64,000 bases of DNA from Fragum whitleyi (lineage: Eukaryota; Mollusca; Bivalvia; Cardiida; Cardiidae). The notes under the pieces were generated by a model. It saw only the letters and a program-made list of their open reading frames with translations. It searched no databases and was not told the DNA's origin. A program made the translations under genes and the position numbers. Below, piece by piece: positions 1 through 10,501 of this stretch. The stretch's first letter is position 1. Each line of letters starts with the position of its first letter. The stretch lies in assembly GCA_948146395.1 (NCBI GenBank), contig OX411543.1, forward strand, positions 61,436,176 through 61,500,175, given 5' to 3'.

Positions 1-233
1 TAAGCGTCTGATAGGTTCTTGAAGAAAAGGGAGCTATAAAAAAGACTTGTATGCATATTTTATTAAAGGGAGGTAATCAATATTGCTAATTTTGTTCATC
101 CTGAACAAAATTGCAATACTGGATTACCTCCCATAAAATTCACTCAAAACTCGCTCCACACACTCATTCAATTTCATTCCTAAATCATTCCATAATCATT
201 CACCATGTCAATTTCACGATGTTGCTAACTGTA
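1..233 (+). mobile_element. MITE-A (Tc1/mariner-like MITE), cut by the window edge
   Basis: Contains the family's central hairpin (AAAGGGAGGTAATCAATAT, a loop near TCATCCTGA, then the complement ending TTACCTCCC) and the right terminus CGATGTTGCTAACTG followed by TA. The left terminus lies before base 1. Confidence 0.75.
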
Positions 234-728
234 GTAGGGGTGTAACAATAGGTCGAACTATCGCTGTATCGTGATAGTTCACATTACAATAGCAATAGGT
301 CGATAGCATTTTTTCAAGTCAATAGATATCGCAATAGTTCCTCTGACTATCGATAGTTTACAATAGTTTTTTTTTTTTTTTTTTGAAAATGAAAGTAGAA
401 CTAAATGTAGGAACAATGCTGCCTTTTTGCATGTTTTTATCAGAGAAGGAGGTGAAATCCAATTCTTTTTAAGGGAGTATCTGTAATTAACTGATTTGAT
501 CATTTACTGGCTATTGACAAGGTAAACAGTATCTTACAAGACCAATGTAAAGTTACTGTCTATTAAAGGTGGAAGCTTTAACATTGATTTTTATCTATTT
601 TTTCTGTAGAAACAACTATTGTGATAGTATTGCAATAGTTTTCTGACTACTGCAATACTATTCCAATAGCAACTTTACTATCGCAATACTATTGTGATCC
701 TAATTTTGAACTCAATAGTCACCCCCAG
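234..728. mobile_element. Inverted-repeat element rich in CAATAG/CTATCG motifs
   Basis: Left end TAGGGGTGTAACAATAG and right end CTCAATAGTCACCCCCA are imperfect complements. The inside holds many CAATAG, CTATTG and CTATCG words near both ends and an oligo-T tract at 367-384. Termini of the GGGGTGTAAC kind are common on hAT-type non-autonomous elements, but no 8-bp target duplication is clear. The ORF on the minus strand at 279-503 is not credible. Confidence 0.45.
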
Positions 729-1371
729 CAATTACTATATATTGAATTTCGTTCCGTTTAAAGTTGCAAAGATTTCGCACGTGTACCTTTTTTGCAAAAA
801 ATATCAGCATTTTCGATTTTACAGCTAATCTCAATTGTCTATATTTGATTATCTAATTGATTATTTTTTACTAATAATCATCTTTATTAGAATTTTATCT
901 TTTTCGTCTTGCGCGACCATTCTAAATACAGCCAGATACGTAGGGGATGCATTTAAAGAACGTGAGGATAAATTGCAAAAAAAAAACCCCAAAAAACCAT
1001 GCCAACTTGAATATAGTTACATTTTTTGTAAAATTTTCAAATGCGGATACTTTCTTGATGATATAAATTATATTTGGACATGTTTATGCTAAATGCCACA
1101 TGTTGTTGTTAATTGCCAAGAGCATATGTTGTGCTGAGTTGCTGAATAAATGAAATGATGAAATATCGATCCATGGATTTCCTTAAACTTTGTAAAAATC
1201 AAGGAAATGCAAAAACATTGAATTACATACTTTCTTTTGAAACCCAATCTCCCTCCATTTCCTGAAAACAATTTTATATTATTTGGTATCATATTGTACT
1301 AAAGTATAATAACTGAATTTAAAACAACTATAAATGCTCATTAAAAACTCGCCCATCCCACTCATTCAATA

Positions 1372-1802
1372 CAGTTAACAACATCGTGAAATTGACAAGG
1401 TTAATGCCTTTGGAATGGTTTTGGAATGAAATTGAATGAGTGTGTGGAGCGAGTTTTGAGTGAATCTAATGGGAGGTAATCAACTTTCGCAAATTTTGTT
1501 CACGTTGAACAAAATTGGCGATATTGATTACCTCCCTTTAATAAAATATACATACAAGTTCTATATAATAGCTTCCTTTTTCTTTAAGAACCTTTGAGGC
1601 GCTAACAATTTGAATTATGTCAGTGAAATCGCAACTTTTCTCTAACAAAAATTCTGACGTTATTGATTACATATTTTTCAATGGGTTTGAAAGTTGTTGA
1701 ATGGTTTGAGTGAGTGTTTGGAATGAGTGAATGGAGCGCTGAGTGAGCGATTTAGAATGGTTTTAATTGAGATGAATGTAAATTTCACGATGTAACTAAC
1801 TG
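1372..1802 (-). mobile_element. MITE-A, full length (about 431 bp)
   Basis: Starts CAGTTAACAACATCGTGAAA after TA and ends in the complementary TTTCACGATGTAACTAACTG. The central foldback is GGGAGGTAATCAACTTTCGC paired with GCGATATTGATTACCTCCC. A TA target and CAGT-type ends are typical of Tc1/mariner-derived MITEs. The 24 bases just before it look like a fragment of another copy. Confidence 0.8.
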
Positions 1803-1805
1803 CAC

Positions 1806-2100
1806 ATGTATTTTATCTTATAACTATACAAATATTCGTGTGATAACATCCCGTATGATATTTTTTTATATCACATATTTTTTTTTAGAAACAATCATAC
1901 AATGCAGTTATTTTTCGAAACTTGCATTTCAGTTAGAAACATCGATGAAAACAAGACAAATAGAGGTTATAAGATAAATATAATACGTACTTAGTGTATT
2001 GTATGAAAAGAATATCTAACTCGATTGTGAGAATTGATAATTGTCTCGGCAGAGCCTCGACAATGATCATTTCTCCCAACCTCGTTAGATATTTTTTTCA
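1806..2100. repeat. Interspersed repeat R, copy 1 (uninterrupted)
   Basis: Closely matches 10472-10501 joined to 15129-15423. It has two inverted-repeat parts: TATCTTATAAC near 1814 paired with GTTATAAGATA near 1966, then a palindromic section around GTCTCGGCAGAGCCTCGAC. The right end present in the other copy is missing here. The repeat stops about 32 bases before the precursor exon. Confidence 0.75.
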
Positions 2101-2116
2101 TGTTTTTAGGTATTAA

Positions 2117-2131
2117 ATCCTCTCGTTTCAG
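2117..2131 (+). promoter_or_regulatory. Splice acceptor before the peptide-precursor exon
   Basis: A pyrimidine-rich stretch, TCCTCTCGTTTCAG, ends in AG two bases before the ATG at 2134. This fits a 3' splice site that joins a non-coding first exon to an exon holding the whole coding sequence, so the promoter and first exon would lie further upstream. No donor site was assigned. Confidence 0.6.
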
Positions 2132-2133
2132 AA

Positions 2134-2655
2134 ATGGATAGTACGGTTTTAAAGACAATATCTATAGCTGTGGCATCGTTTATTGTGTTACAAGTATGTG
2201 TGGCCATGCCGGTAGATTTGGAGGACACTGTATCAGAATATGAACCATCAGTAGGGGAATCAGTATACACAGAATCGTGTGTCCTGTGTTACGCGTTTCA
2301 ACACGCGGGGGCGTGTGAACTGTGTAGATTTATCGCCCCTGATACAGATATAGGTTTGGATGATGACGATGGTGATGTGATAAAGAGATCCGGGGACTCA
2401 TTTTACCATCCATTCTTAAGGGGAGGTTATCAAGGAAATGCTTTTATCAGTAAACGATCTGGAGATTCGTTCTATCATCCATTCTTAAGGGGAGGTTATC
2501 CAAAGAAAAGTTACTATTATAACCCTTTATTACGAGGGGGCAACTATAAAAAGTCGTACACTCCTAAACAACAGATTTATCACCCATTTTTACGAGGAGG
2601 ATTTGGTAACTACAATCCCATGAACTTACCCAGAAATGTTGTCACGTCAGGCTAG
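2134..2655 (+). CDS. Secreted multicopy neuropeptide-like precursor, Y(H/N)P(F/L)LRGG repeats (coding exon)
   Basis: A 173-residue open frame with the plan of a regulated-secretion peptide precursor. Residues about 5-24 are hydrophobic and end VCVA, a likely signal-peptidase site. An acidic spacer follows with four cysteines at 49, 52, 61 and 64 (C-x2-C-x8-C-x2-C). A DDDD run leads to KR at 84-85. After that come four peptide copies: YHPFLRGG at 91-98 and 114-121, YNPLLRGG at 129-136 and YHPFLRGG at 149-156. They are separated by KR (107-108), KK (124-125) and KK (139-140), so one predicted product is SGDSFYHPFLRGGYP. No Gly lies directly before a dibasic site, so C-terminal amidation is not predicted. 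The last copy runs to the C terminus without a final cleavage site. The whole frame lies in one exon after a splice acceptor at 2131. The likely role is an extracellular peptide hormone or transmitter. I do not recognise the named family, so the receptor and function are unknown. A structural or antimicrobial repeat peptide is less likely. Confidence 0.85.
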   Translation: MDSTVLKTISIAVASFIVLQVCVAMPVDLEDTVSEYEPSVGESVYTESCVLCYAFQHAGACELCRFIAPDTDIGLDDDDGDVIKRSGDSFYHPFLRGGYQGNAFISKRSGDSFYHPFLRGGYPKKSYYYNPLLRGGNYKKSYTPKQQIYHPFLRGGFGNYNPMNLPRNVVTSG

Positions 2656-2956
2656 ATTATTCGTAGGATATAATAACTGTTCGGATTAATGACGATTCTT
2701 TGATTCCAGAACAAAACTGAACCATGAGAAAACATCATTGATGTTTGAAAAAAGATCTGTCTTGAATTTTAGAAATATATCTTTGTCTCTCATCTTACTT
2801 AAGTAATTACGCAATGTGATATAACGGAAACAAATAAGGGGTTCAGTTAATTAGTTGATCATTCAAGTACGTTATAAGAACATATCTGCTTAAAGTATGT
2901 AACAAAAAGATACAAATTTTGGTTCTACTTTGTTAAACGATGTTAAAAGGACTCGA

Positions 2957-3122
<166 letters not shown>

Positions 3123-3333
3123 CGTTAAAAATATCTAACAAAAAAGGATTAGGTCATTTGATATAAGACTTTAAGAAAGATAATGAAAACAATGGAAAGA
3201 GTAAACCCAACAAAAAATGATTGCGTGGCGTATGGATATCAATTATTCTTATAAAGAGCCGAGAGAAAGTGAAGTGATGCTTGTATATTGTATTTCAATT
3301 GTTTGTGAATGGCAGTGAAACGAATGTATTTGA

Positions 3334-3339
3334 AATAAA
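3334..3339 (+). terminator. AATAAA polyadenylation signal of the peptide precursor
   Basis: I noticed no earlier AATAAA between the stop codon at 2655 and this site, and the sequence after it is A/T rich. If used, the 3' UTR is about 700 bases and includes the long TA tract. Inference only; no transcript evidence. Confidence 0.5.
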
Positions 3340-3430
3340 TCATATATACTTGTAAATGACAATTGGTATTGGTTTCGTTTCGATCTTGCTTTTGCTTAAA
3401 TCAGGTTAGTATCATCGTGCAATTTACATT

Positions 3431-3692
3431 TGTGACAAGTCACGCGAAAAGGGACCATCCGGGAAATCTGTAAAATGAATTATTGAAAAAGAGATTTGAT
3501 CCAGCATAGGGCAACCAGAAGTCGTATTTCAAATCCTCTTTCACTGGAAGATAGATTGATCATTCTAGATTTAGAAAATAGGCACGGTACCAAAGGTTTC
3601 GACCCTAGTCAGTCTGCGCACTCCGCGCAGCCTGACTAGGGTCGATACTTTACGCACTTCCCATATGGTCCCTTTTCGAGTGACGGGCCACA
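3431..3692. mobile_element. MITE-E, full length (262 bp)
   Basis: Termini TGTGACAAGTCACGCGAAAA and TTTTCGAGTGACGGGCCACA are imperfect inverted repeats. An internal hairpin runs CGACCCTAGTCAGTCTGCGC to GACTAGGGTCGATAC. A second, truncated copy in the opposite orientation is at 41034. Confidence 0.75.
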
Positions 3693-4136
3693 TTTACTTC
3701 GATCAAAACCATTCTACAGTACATCGTTGGCTTTAAGTGCTTTTTATGTTACATTCAATTTTCTCACTCAAACTACTCAAAATAGATCCGGATTCTTTCA
3801 AAATCGTTCAAAACGATTAACATTTCATTCAAATTGATTGAAATATTGCACAATTATTTGTCCAATTATCTTTATTTAATTACCCTCCTTAAACTAATTC
3901 TAAGTATTTTTTTCTGTTTCTGTCTCTTCGCGGACCTGTCACACTGTTAGAAGTCAACACAATCCAACAAATTCGTAGTCTAGTTAAATTGTTTTGAAAG
4001 AAGTTTCTACTAGTTTAAATGATTTTTACGCGTTTTTATGTGGTCGGGATGTCATTTGAATGCATCAGTTTGAGTCCTGAACGATTCATTTAGAACGCTT
4101 TTTTATAGAAATGAAAGTCAATTTCACAATGTTACT
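3693..4136. mobile_element. Degenerate MITE-A copy
   Basis: Begins with TACTTCGATCAAAACCATTC, as in other left ends, and ends GTCAATTTCACAATGTTACT. The central hairpin is eroded. Confidence 0.45.
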
Positions 4137-4139
4137 AGA

Positions 4140-4410
4140 GTATCGATAGTTACGTTACAAACACGCTAATTACCTTCAGAGGACGTTACGAGAACGTTGG
4201 ACACACGCTCAAGAACGTTGATATACGCTGACATATGCTATCAACACGTTCTGGACCCGTTACTCACACGTTCAAACGCGTTATAAACACGCTACAAGCT
4301 CGTCGTGAATTGGCAAAAAGAAAATGTAGGTCAGCGTATGCCGACGTTTTACAGACTTAGTCGTTTTCTCAAACGCGTTAGTCACACGCTGGCTACAACG
4401 TTGAGGTATC
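4140..4410. repeat. Cluster of ACGTT/ACGCT/ACGCG words
   Basis: Short CpG words (ACGTT, ACACGCT, CACGTTC, ACGCGTTA) recur every 10-20 bases on both strands without a fixed period. Elsewhere the window is poor in CpG. No protein-coding frame runs through it. Confidence 0.5.
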
Positions 4411-4904
4411 ACAGGGCCATAAATGGTCAATTTCGCGAAACGGTTCTTGTTTAAATACCACCAGGCGCCAACTATAAATCGCTACAAGATGTCATTTTCG
4501 TATTCATAATCGACGATCAAATATATAGAAATGAGAGGTTCTTTTCAAATAACGGATTATAGAAATAGCATGTAATATCTGGGCAAGCAAATTATTCGAA
4601 TGGCTTCACAAAAAAAGACAAATCGAATGGAACAGGCATTCCTTATTCCCAGAGCTAGGCAATCGAGACCGTAAGCCTCCACAAATAGTCAGAACCAGGC
4701 TCATATAATTGAGTTATAGGTATCCCATGAAGACATTTGATAGTGAGGGAATGATTATTCAGATATTTAGACTATGTAAGATTTAATGCTTCCAAGATGC
4801 TGTATCTAAAGCTTTAGAATAACTATAGTTACGTTGGTTCAGTGGTGAAATTACGAGGGTTTTTTTACAGACATCATCTGATTTTATAGGTTTGTCAGAT
4901 ATTA

Positions 4905-5325
4905 CAGTTAGTAACATCATGACATTGACAAACCCTTCAATAATCGCTCACTCAGTTCTCCATTCGTTCATTCCAGACACCCACTCAAAGCATTAATAAA
5001 CGCTCCAAACTCACTAAAATGATGTGATTAATAAATAAATTCAAAATAAAAATCGCTGGAGGAACATTGCGATTTCACTGACAAAATTGAAATAAAGGTC
5101 TTATTGGTTCTTGAAGTACAATGAAGCTATAAATAGAACTTTTATGCATATTATATTAAAAGGGGGTAATCAAAATAGCTAATTCTGTTCATTTTGAACA
5201 AAATTAGCGACTTTGCATTGCCTCCCTTTAATTTCACTCAAAACTCACTCACCGCACTCATTCAATTATATTCCAAAACCATTCCAAAATCATTCATCTT
5301 GTCTATTTCACGATGTTGTAAACAG
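4905..5325 (+). mobile_element. MITE-A, full length (421 bp)
   Basis: TA then CAGTTAGTAACATCATGACA at the left; TTTCACGATGTTGTAAACAG then TA at the right. Central foldback near 5160-5230. Confidence 0.8.
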
Positions 5326-5647
5326 TATCATTGGTGAGAGAATAAATGTCATGAAAAATATTTGAACTGTAGTTACAACAATTTGGTCTCAAACCTTCGA
5401 TTCGCTTTCCAATTGTTGTCTGGGGTAAACTTTTACATTGAATCTAGACTGGTAGCCGACTCTTGAATAAAATTATATTGTTGAAAATATTTGATATAAA
5501 GTCATAAAATTATTTGATATAAAGTCAATGTCTAGTTTCTAAAATCTGATTTAAGAAATAGGCACTGTTCCTTTGTAGAAAAGTTAACCCAAGTTAAGTT
5601 ATTAAAGGTTCAGCTTGGTTATTTACCTTGTTACTAACCTCTGAAAT

Positions 5648-5917
5648 TGATTGACTGAATGGAGTTTTACACCGCTTTCAACATTTTTTCAGTTATATCT
5701 CAGCGGCTGGAGTTCCTAACAATGGATTCCTATTTTTTCTCTCACCAGTACAACCATCACATCCTTTCCTAGCCTCCAACTGATACCTCAAATAGGTCTG
5801 TGATTATCAACCCATTGGTGAGAAACAAATAGTCGGAAAGAATGGGTGCCGCCGTTTGGGATCGAACCTGGGACCTAAATTCTAAAAACAGGGTTTGTAT
5901 CCTAGGCTAATTGAATC
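5648..5917 (-). mobile_element. tRNA-derived SINE, diverged head
   Basis: On the minus strand the B box reads AGGTTCGATCC; the A-box part is decayed. The body (TTGACTGAATGGAGTTTTAC through CATTGGTGAGAAACAAATAG on the plus strand) matches the copies at 32454, 50963 and 56082. Confidence 0.7.
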
Positions 5918-5961
5918 GGTATGAACAGTATTCAAGAAGTCACAGAAGGATAAACCATTTA

Positions 5962-6379
5962 CAGTTATTACATTGTGAAATTGACATTTACCTCGATCAA
6001 AACCATTCTAACTCGATTCATCTGCGTTCCTTTCATCCAAACGCTCACTCAAATCAACCAAAATCCATCAAAAATCACAAGAGATAAAATTCAATAACAC
6101 ATTTAGAAAGATTATAGCTAGAAAAAAATAAGGATTTCTCGAAAATAATTAAAAAGATACTCGTCTAATGGGCTCTTCAAGGAATGGGAGGCTAATTAAA
6201 GAGCTTGTTTGCATATTTTATTAAAGGGAAGTTATAAATATTGATAATTTTGATCAGGATGTACAAAATAAACGATATTGGATTACCTCCCTTTAATTTC
6301 ACTCAAAACTCACTCTACACACTCATTAAATTCCGTTCCAAAATCATTCACCTTGTCAATTTCACGATGTTGTTCACTG
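5962..6379 (+). mobile_element. MITE-A, full length (418 bp)
   Basis: Starts CAGTTATTACATTGTGAAAT and ends TTTCACGATGTTGTTCACTG. The central hairpin near 6225-6300 is imperfect. A further left-end fragment follows at 6391-6422. Confidence 0.78.
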
Positions 6380-6599
6380 CAGCAGTACGTACAGTTAAGA
6401 AAACCGTGTAAATGACACATCGAATAACTATGACTTTTCTTAAAGGATTTACAAAAAGATCATTTTGTTATCTCGAAAGCTTTCATAATTCCCAAAGCTA
6501 CGTAATCGAGGCATAAAGTAACCTTAAATAGTCGGATGCAGTTTCTTGTAATTGAGTTATAGATATCAAAAAGGTCTATTCGATAGCAGAAAACATTTA

Positions 6600-6936
6600 C
6601 AGTACGTAGTACCGTGAATTTGACAATCTCTTCTACAAATCCATTCTTTTTACGCTCACTCAGTGATCCATTAAAATCTCTTACTCAAATTAAAAGTTCA
6701 GAAATTGTTCAAAAACGCTTGAAAAATCGTTTAAAACGATCAAAATGTCCTCCAAATCGTTCAAATAATTGCATAATTATATCGGCTGGTGTTAAACTTA
6801 AAGCGTCTGAATGGTCCACTAAGACACAAACACAAATTATCGTAGATCAGTTAAAGGGGGTTAATAGAATAATGATAAATTCGTCGAATCTGACGAATTT
6901 ATCGATATTTTATCACCTCCCTTTAATTACATTAAA
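6600..6936 (+). mobile_element. MITE-A, right end replaced by a minisatellite
   Basis: Left end CAGTACGTAGTACCGTGAAT, then the central hairpin with loop CGTCGAATCTGACG at about 6880-6900. Just after the hairpin the sequence passes into the 39-bp tandem array, and no right terminus is found. The ORF at 6614-6994 is only this element. Confidence 0.65.
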
Positions 6937-7400
6937 ATTATATCTCAATTCATTTCCTTCCTTCCACTCACATAAATTATATCTCAATTCATAGCCTTTC
7001 TTCCACTCACATTAATTATATCTCAATTCATAGCCTTTCTTCCACTCACATAAATTATATCTCAATTCATAGCCTTTCTTCCACTCACATAAATTATATC
7101 TCAATTCATAGCCTTTTTTCTACTCACATAAATTATATCTCAATTCATAGCCTTTCTTCCACTCACATAAATTATATCTCAATTCATAGCCTTTCTTCCA
7201 CTCACATAAATTATATCTCAATTCATAGCCTTTCTTCCACTCACATAAATTATATCTCAATTCATAGCCTTTCTTCCACTCACATAAATTATATCTCAAT
7301 TTATAGCCTTTCTTCCACTCACATAAATTATATCTCAATTTATAGCCTTTCTTCCACTCACATAAATTATTTCTCAATTCATAGCCTTCCTTCCACTCAC
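6937..7400. repeat. 39-bp minisatellite, about 12 units
   Basis: Unit AAATTATATCTCAATTCATA followed by GCCTTTCTTCCACTCACAT. Being 39 bp, it keeps a minus-strand frame open with a 13-residue repeat (EWKKGYELRYNLC); this ORF at 7120-7413 has no start context and is judged spurious. Confidence 0.95.
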
Positions 7401-7419
7401 TTAAGTATTTCATTGATGG

Positions 7420-7610
7420 GGTTTCATGGGTTCGATCCCCGGCGGCTGCATGTATCCGATTTCCAACATTAGTCTCCCAGCAAATGATAGGAGAATCGTA
7501 AATCTGAGGGGGTAGAATCGGAGGCCAGGAAAGTATGTAAATGGTAGTTCTTTTGCGAACAAAACTAGGAATCTATTGCGAGGTGCTCCAGCCACACATA
7601 TACGGACGAA
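7420..7610 (+). mobile_element. Possible SINE fragment with B-box-like sequence
   Basis: GGGTTCGATCCCCGGC near 7430 fits a tRNA B box, but no A box is visible because the minisatellite abuts it on the left. Confidence 0.35.
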
Positions 7611-7659
7611 ATATTGTTAAAAACGACCAAATTGAACATACTAAAACTTTGGGAAGACT

Positions 7660-8030
7660 CAGTTACATCGTATAATTGATATTCATCTCAATCGAAACAA
7701 TTCCAAATCGCTCACTCAGTGCCCCATTCATTAAAAGTCATTTCATTTCAATTAAAGAAAGAATCAAATCGCGATTTCACTGAAATAATTGAAAGTTCAA
7801 GTGCCTGGTTGGTTCTTAAAGAAAAGGGAAGCATATTATAGAACATTTATGTAAATTTTACTAAAGGAAGGTAATACATATCGCCAATTTTGTTCATCAT
7901 GAACAAAAATAGCGATATTGGATTATCTCCCATTAAATTCACTCAAAACTCGATCCACACACTCATTCAATTTCATTCCAAAATTATTCCAGAATCATTC
8001 ACTTTGTCAATTTCACGATTTTGTTAACTG
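7660..8030 (+). mobile_element. MITE-A (371 bp)
   Basis: Left end CAGTTACATCGTATAATTGA, central foldback at 7864-7935, right end TTTCACGATTTTGTTAACTG then TA. Confidence 0.8.
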
Positions 8031-8611
8031 TAAGAAAAACCTATCCTGAAATCGTTTCAAAGAAATTACACCAATCAAATTATTTCATGACTTTTCATAA
8101 GGCAAGCATGGATTTTGCAGCGCATGTTTGGTACGCAAGAACACAAAAAATCCATGCATAGAAAAGTTTGTAGAATATACTGTAGGAACGTTATACAATA
8201 TCCCTTAAGAAAAGTAGAAACTGCATCACGCAAAATTTTGGGTGAGGCTGATTACGGCTTTTCCCGAACGACGACGTGACGCTCCGGTAATCACGGAAAA
8301 TTACCTTTTTAGGCTTCCTTATGGCGTTTTCATTATGTCATTTGTTTCCGCTGGTTTATTCCCATGATTTCCGGAGGTTATAAACTTATCCGAGAAGTCC
8401 CGATTTCGGACTGATTTAAAATAGCGTCCCCTGAATGCAGAAAGGTGCTAAGTGCACTTTTTTTGTAAAAAAATGCGTTTTATATAAATACATATACACA
8501 TATTTATTTGGGCACCGAGAAAATTGCGATTCAAGCTTAATTCTTCCCAATTTTACAGCTGGGTAAACTGGAACTATATCTGTAGAGTGCCCTAAAAACT
8601 ATATTCATCTC

Positions 8612-8690
8612 CAGTGGGCTTGAACACGTAACTATCTGATTACGAGTCAAGCACGCTTACCACTAAGCCAACGAACCGGGCGAGTGTTCG
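8612..8690 (-). repeat. tRNA-like sequence (SINE head or tRNA pseudogene)
   Basis: The minus strand reads TGGCTTAGTGGTAAGCG (A box), an anticodon-like CTCGTAA loop and GTTCAAGCCC (B box) at the right distances. The stems have mismatches, so a functional tRNA is unlikely. Confidence 0.4.
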
Positions 8691-9252
8691 CTTTTGTGAA
8701 TGTAAATTGTTTGGTTATATGATACAGTTATAAAGTAACCTTTTTTAACGACAAATTTTCGATAAACTTTTGGCGAATACCAATTTTTGAAAAGTGAACT
8801 CGACAATTATGTCACAGTTAAGCCAGCCCCAGTCAGATAAAAAAAAGTAAAGAAATGCAGACAATACAGACGCCGTCGTCCACAAAATACACGCTCATTT
8901 TAAGACCCACGCGGGTAAACCACTTTGTCTTATGATTTAATCATCGTGTTAGACTTGTCTGACACCATATAGTAAATCGAATTATAATGTAGCTGGGAGA
9001 GCTATAAAATATGACAAAGTAAAATAAAAGAAGGTTAAATGTCTTTGTTCTCCGAATTCATATTCTCTACGTTGGTTATTTGTGTAACTTTTGTAGTTTA
9101 ATAACTTAATTTCTCGCTTAAATAGATGGTTTTTGCCGTGAATGGGGGAAATTGAACGAATTTATATAAGATTCTTAGATTCAGATTTTCTGCCGAATCT
9201 AAATGTCGATCAAGTGCGCTCTTAAAATGCTTGTAAAATAAATAATTAAATA

Positions 9253-9435
9253 AAGTACGTTTAAGAATATCGTGTAATTGACAAGCTGGATTACATAGGA
9301 ACTTTTTTGGAAAGACATTGAATGAGGACTATATACGAGTTCTGAATGGAAAAAGAGATAAGCAATACAATATCGCTTGCTTTGTTCAAGATAAATAATA
9401 GTAGAGAAAATTGTTATCTCCTTTTGATAAAACAT
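9253..9435. mobile_element. Degenerate MITE-A fragment
   Basis: TTAAGAATATCGTGTAATTGACA at the left recalls the family terminus, and a weak copy of the central foldback lies at 9365-9430. The rest of 8.7-10.3 kb shows no feature I can support. Confidence 0.35.
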
Positions 9436-10334
9436 GAATGCTGCTTCTATGAATATTTTTCTATGTCTTCTCGAATCAGGCTAGTCAGTGGAATGGTTAT
9501 ATCTTTTTGGGCTATATGAATGTAATTCGTTAACTATACTAAGTTCCAAAAGAAAGTGTGTACTTTTGAATTTTGAATATCTCTGAAATTACACAATATA
9601 TCGTCATGAAACGACTATCCCCCAAATTATGTGCAAAAGTTATTTAAAATAAAAACTCGCGATGAGCAAAAAAATTCTGCTTAAATCAGAAATTTAATTT
9701 TGCATGTTTGGCATCTCGCGTTAGACAAACAATTGCTCTGAAAATGTATTCAGTTGAATCTTTGCGGTTTTTCCTATGCATAATCATGCAGCGTCGTTTG
9801 ACTACCGATAAACATCGTAGCACAAATTCGAACTTTGACAGATTTAGAACGTCATTAAAATTGATTGAGCATTCATATTCAAATAGAAATCGAGGCCATC
9901 ATTTTGTAAGGCCTTTAATAAGCAAATCAAGAAGTCATAGAACGCCATAGCACCATTCAATGACAAGTTACTGGCCTTACGTAACATGTCTAATATTCAC
10001 GTAAACATAACGTTTGGATAAAAATTAAAGCTTTTTTTTTTTCGGAAATGTCTTGGAATGGCTTCTAAAACTCTATAATGCTACAACAATACATATCTCT
10101 TACCAAAGAAAAAAATGTAGGGATGTCAAATCTCAATAATTTCAGTTCTGCCTGCGCGTATGCAGCATGCGATACTTTATCCAAATCTGATTTAATATTT
10201 AACTTAAAGAAGCCTTGACTTAAGTATGGTATCAAATTTACTCCATAGTTTTCCTTCAACTTTGTAAAAAATAAAAAGAAATGCAAAAAGTGAAAGTGTA
10301 CACTTTTTATAGAACTCAGTATATTTACGTGATT

Positions 10335-10469
10335 TTCGAATTTTTTGAATGGTTTGAGTGAGTGTGGGAATGACTCAGTGATGAAGCGCTCAATGAGTGA
10401 TATATATATAGAGAGAGAGGTTTTAACAAGAATGGATGTCATTTTCACGATAATCCTAAATCGTAACAG
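10335..10469 (-). mobile_element. MITE-A right-hand fragment
   Basis: GAATGGTTTGAGTGAGTGTG through TTTTCACGATAATCCTAAAT matches the end of the copy at 1372-1802. As there, it is followed directly by repeat R, so this is a second copy of the same compound region. Confidence 0.6.
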
Positions 10470-10471
10470 CT

Positions 10472-10501
10472 TTTATCTTATAACTATACAAATATCCGTA
10501 T
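10472..10501. repeat. Repeat R, copy 2, left part
   Basis: TTTATCTTATAACTATACAA and the following bases match 1811-1841. The copy is split by the 4.6-kb element and resumes at 15129. Confidence 0.75.

Noticed and set aside
7120..7413. ORF of 13-residue repeats (EWKKGYELRYNLC)
   Set aside because: It is the 39-bp minisatellite read in a frame that stays open because 39 is divisible by three; no signal peptide or conserved start.
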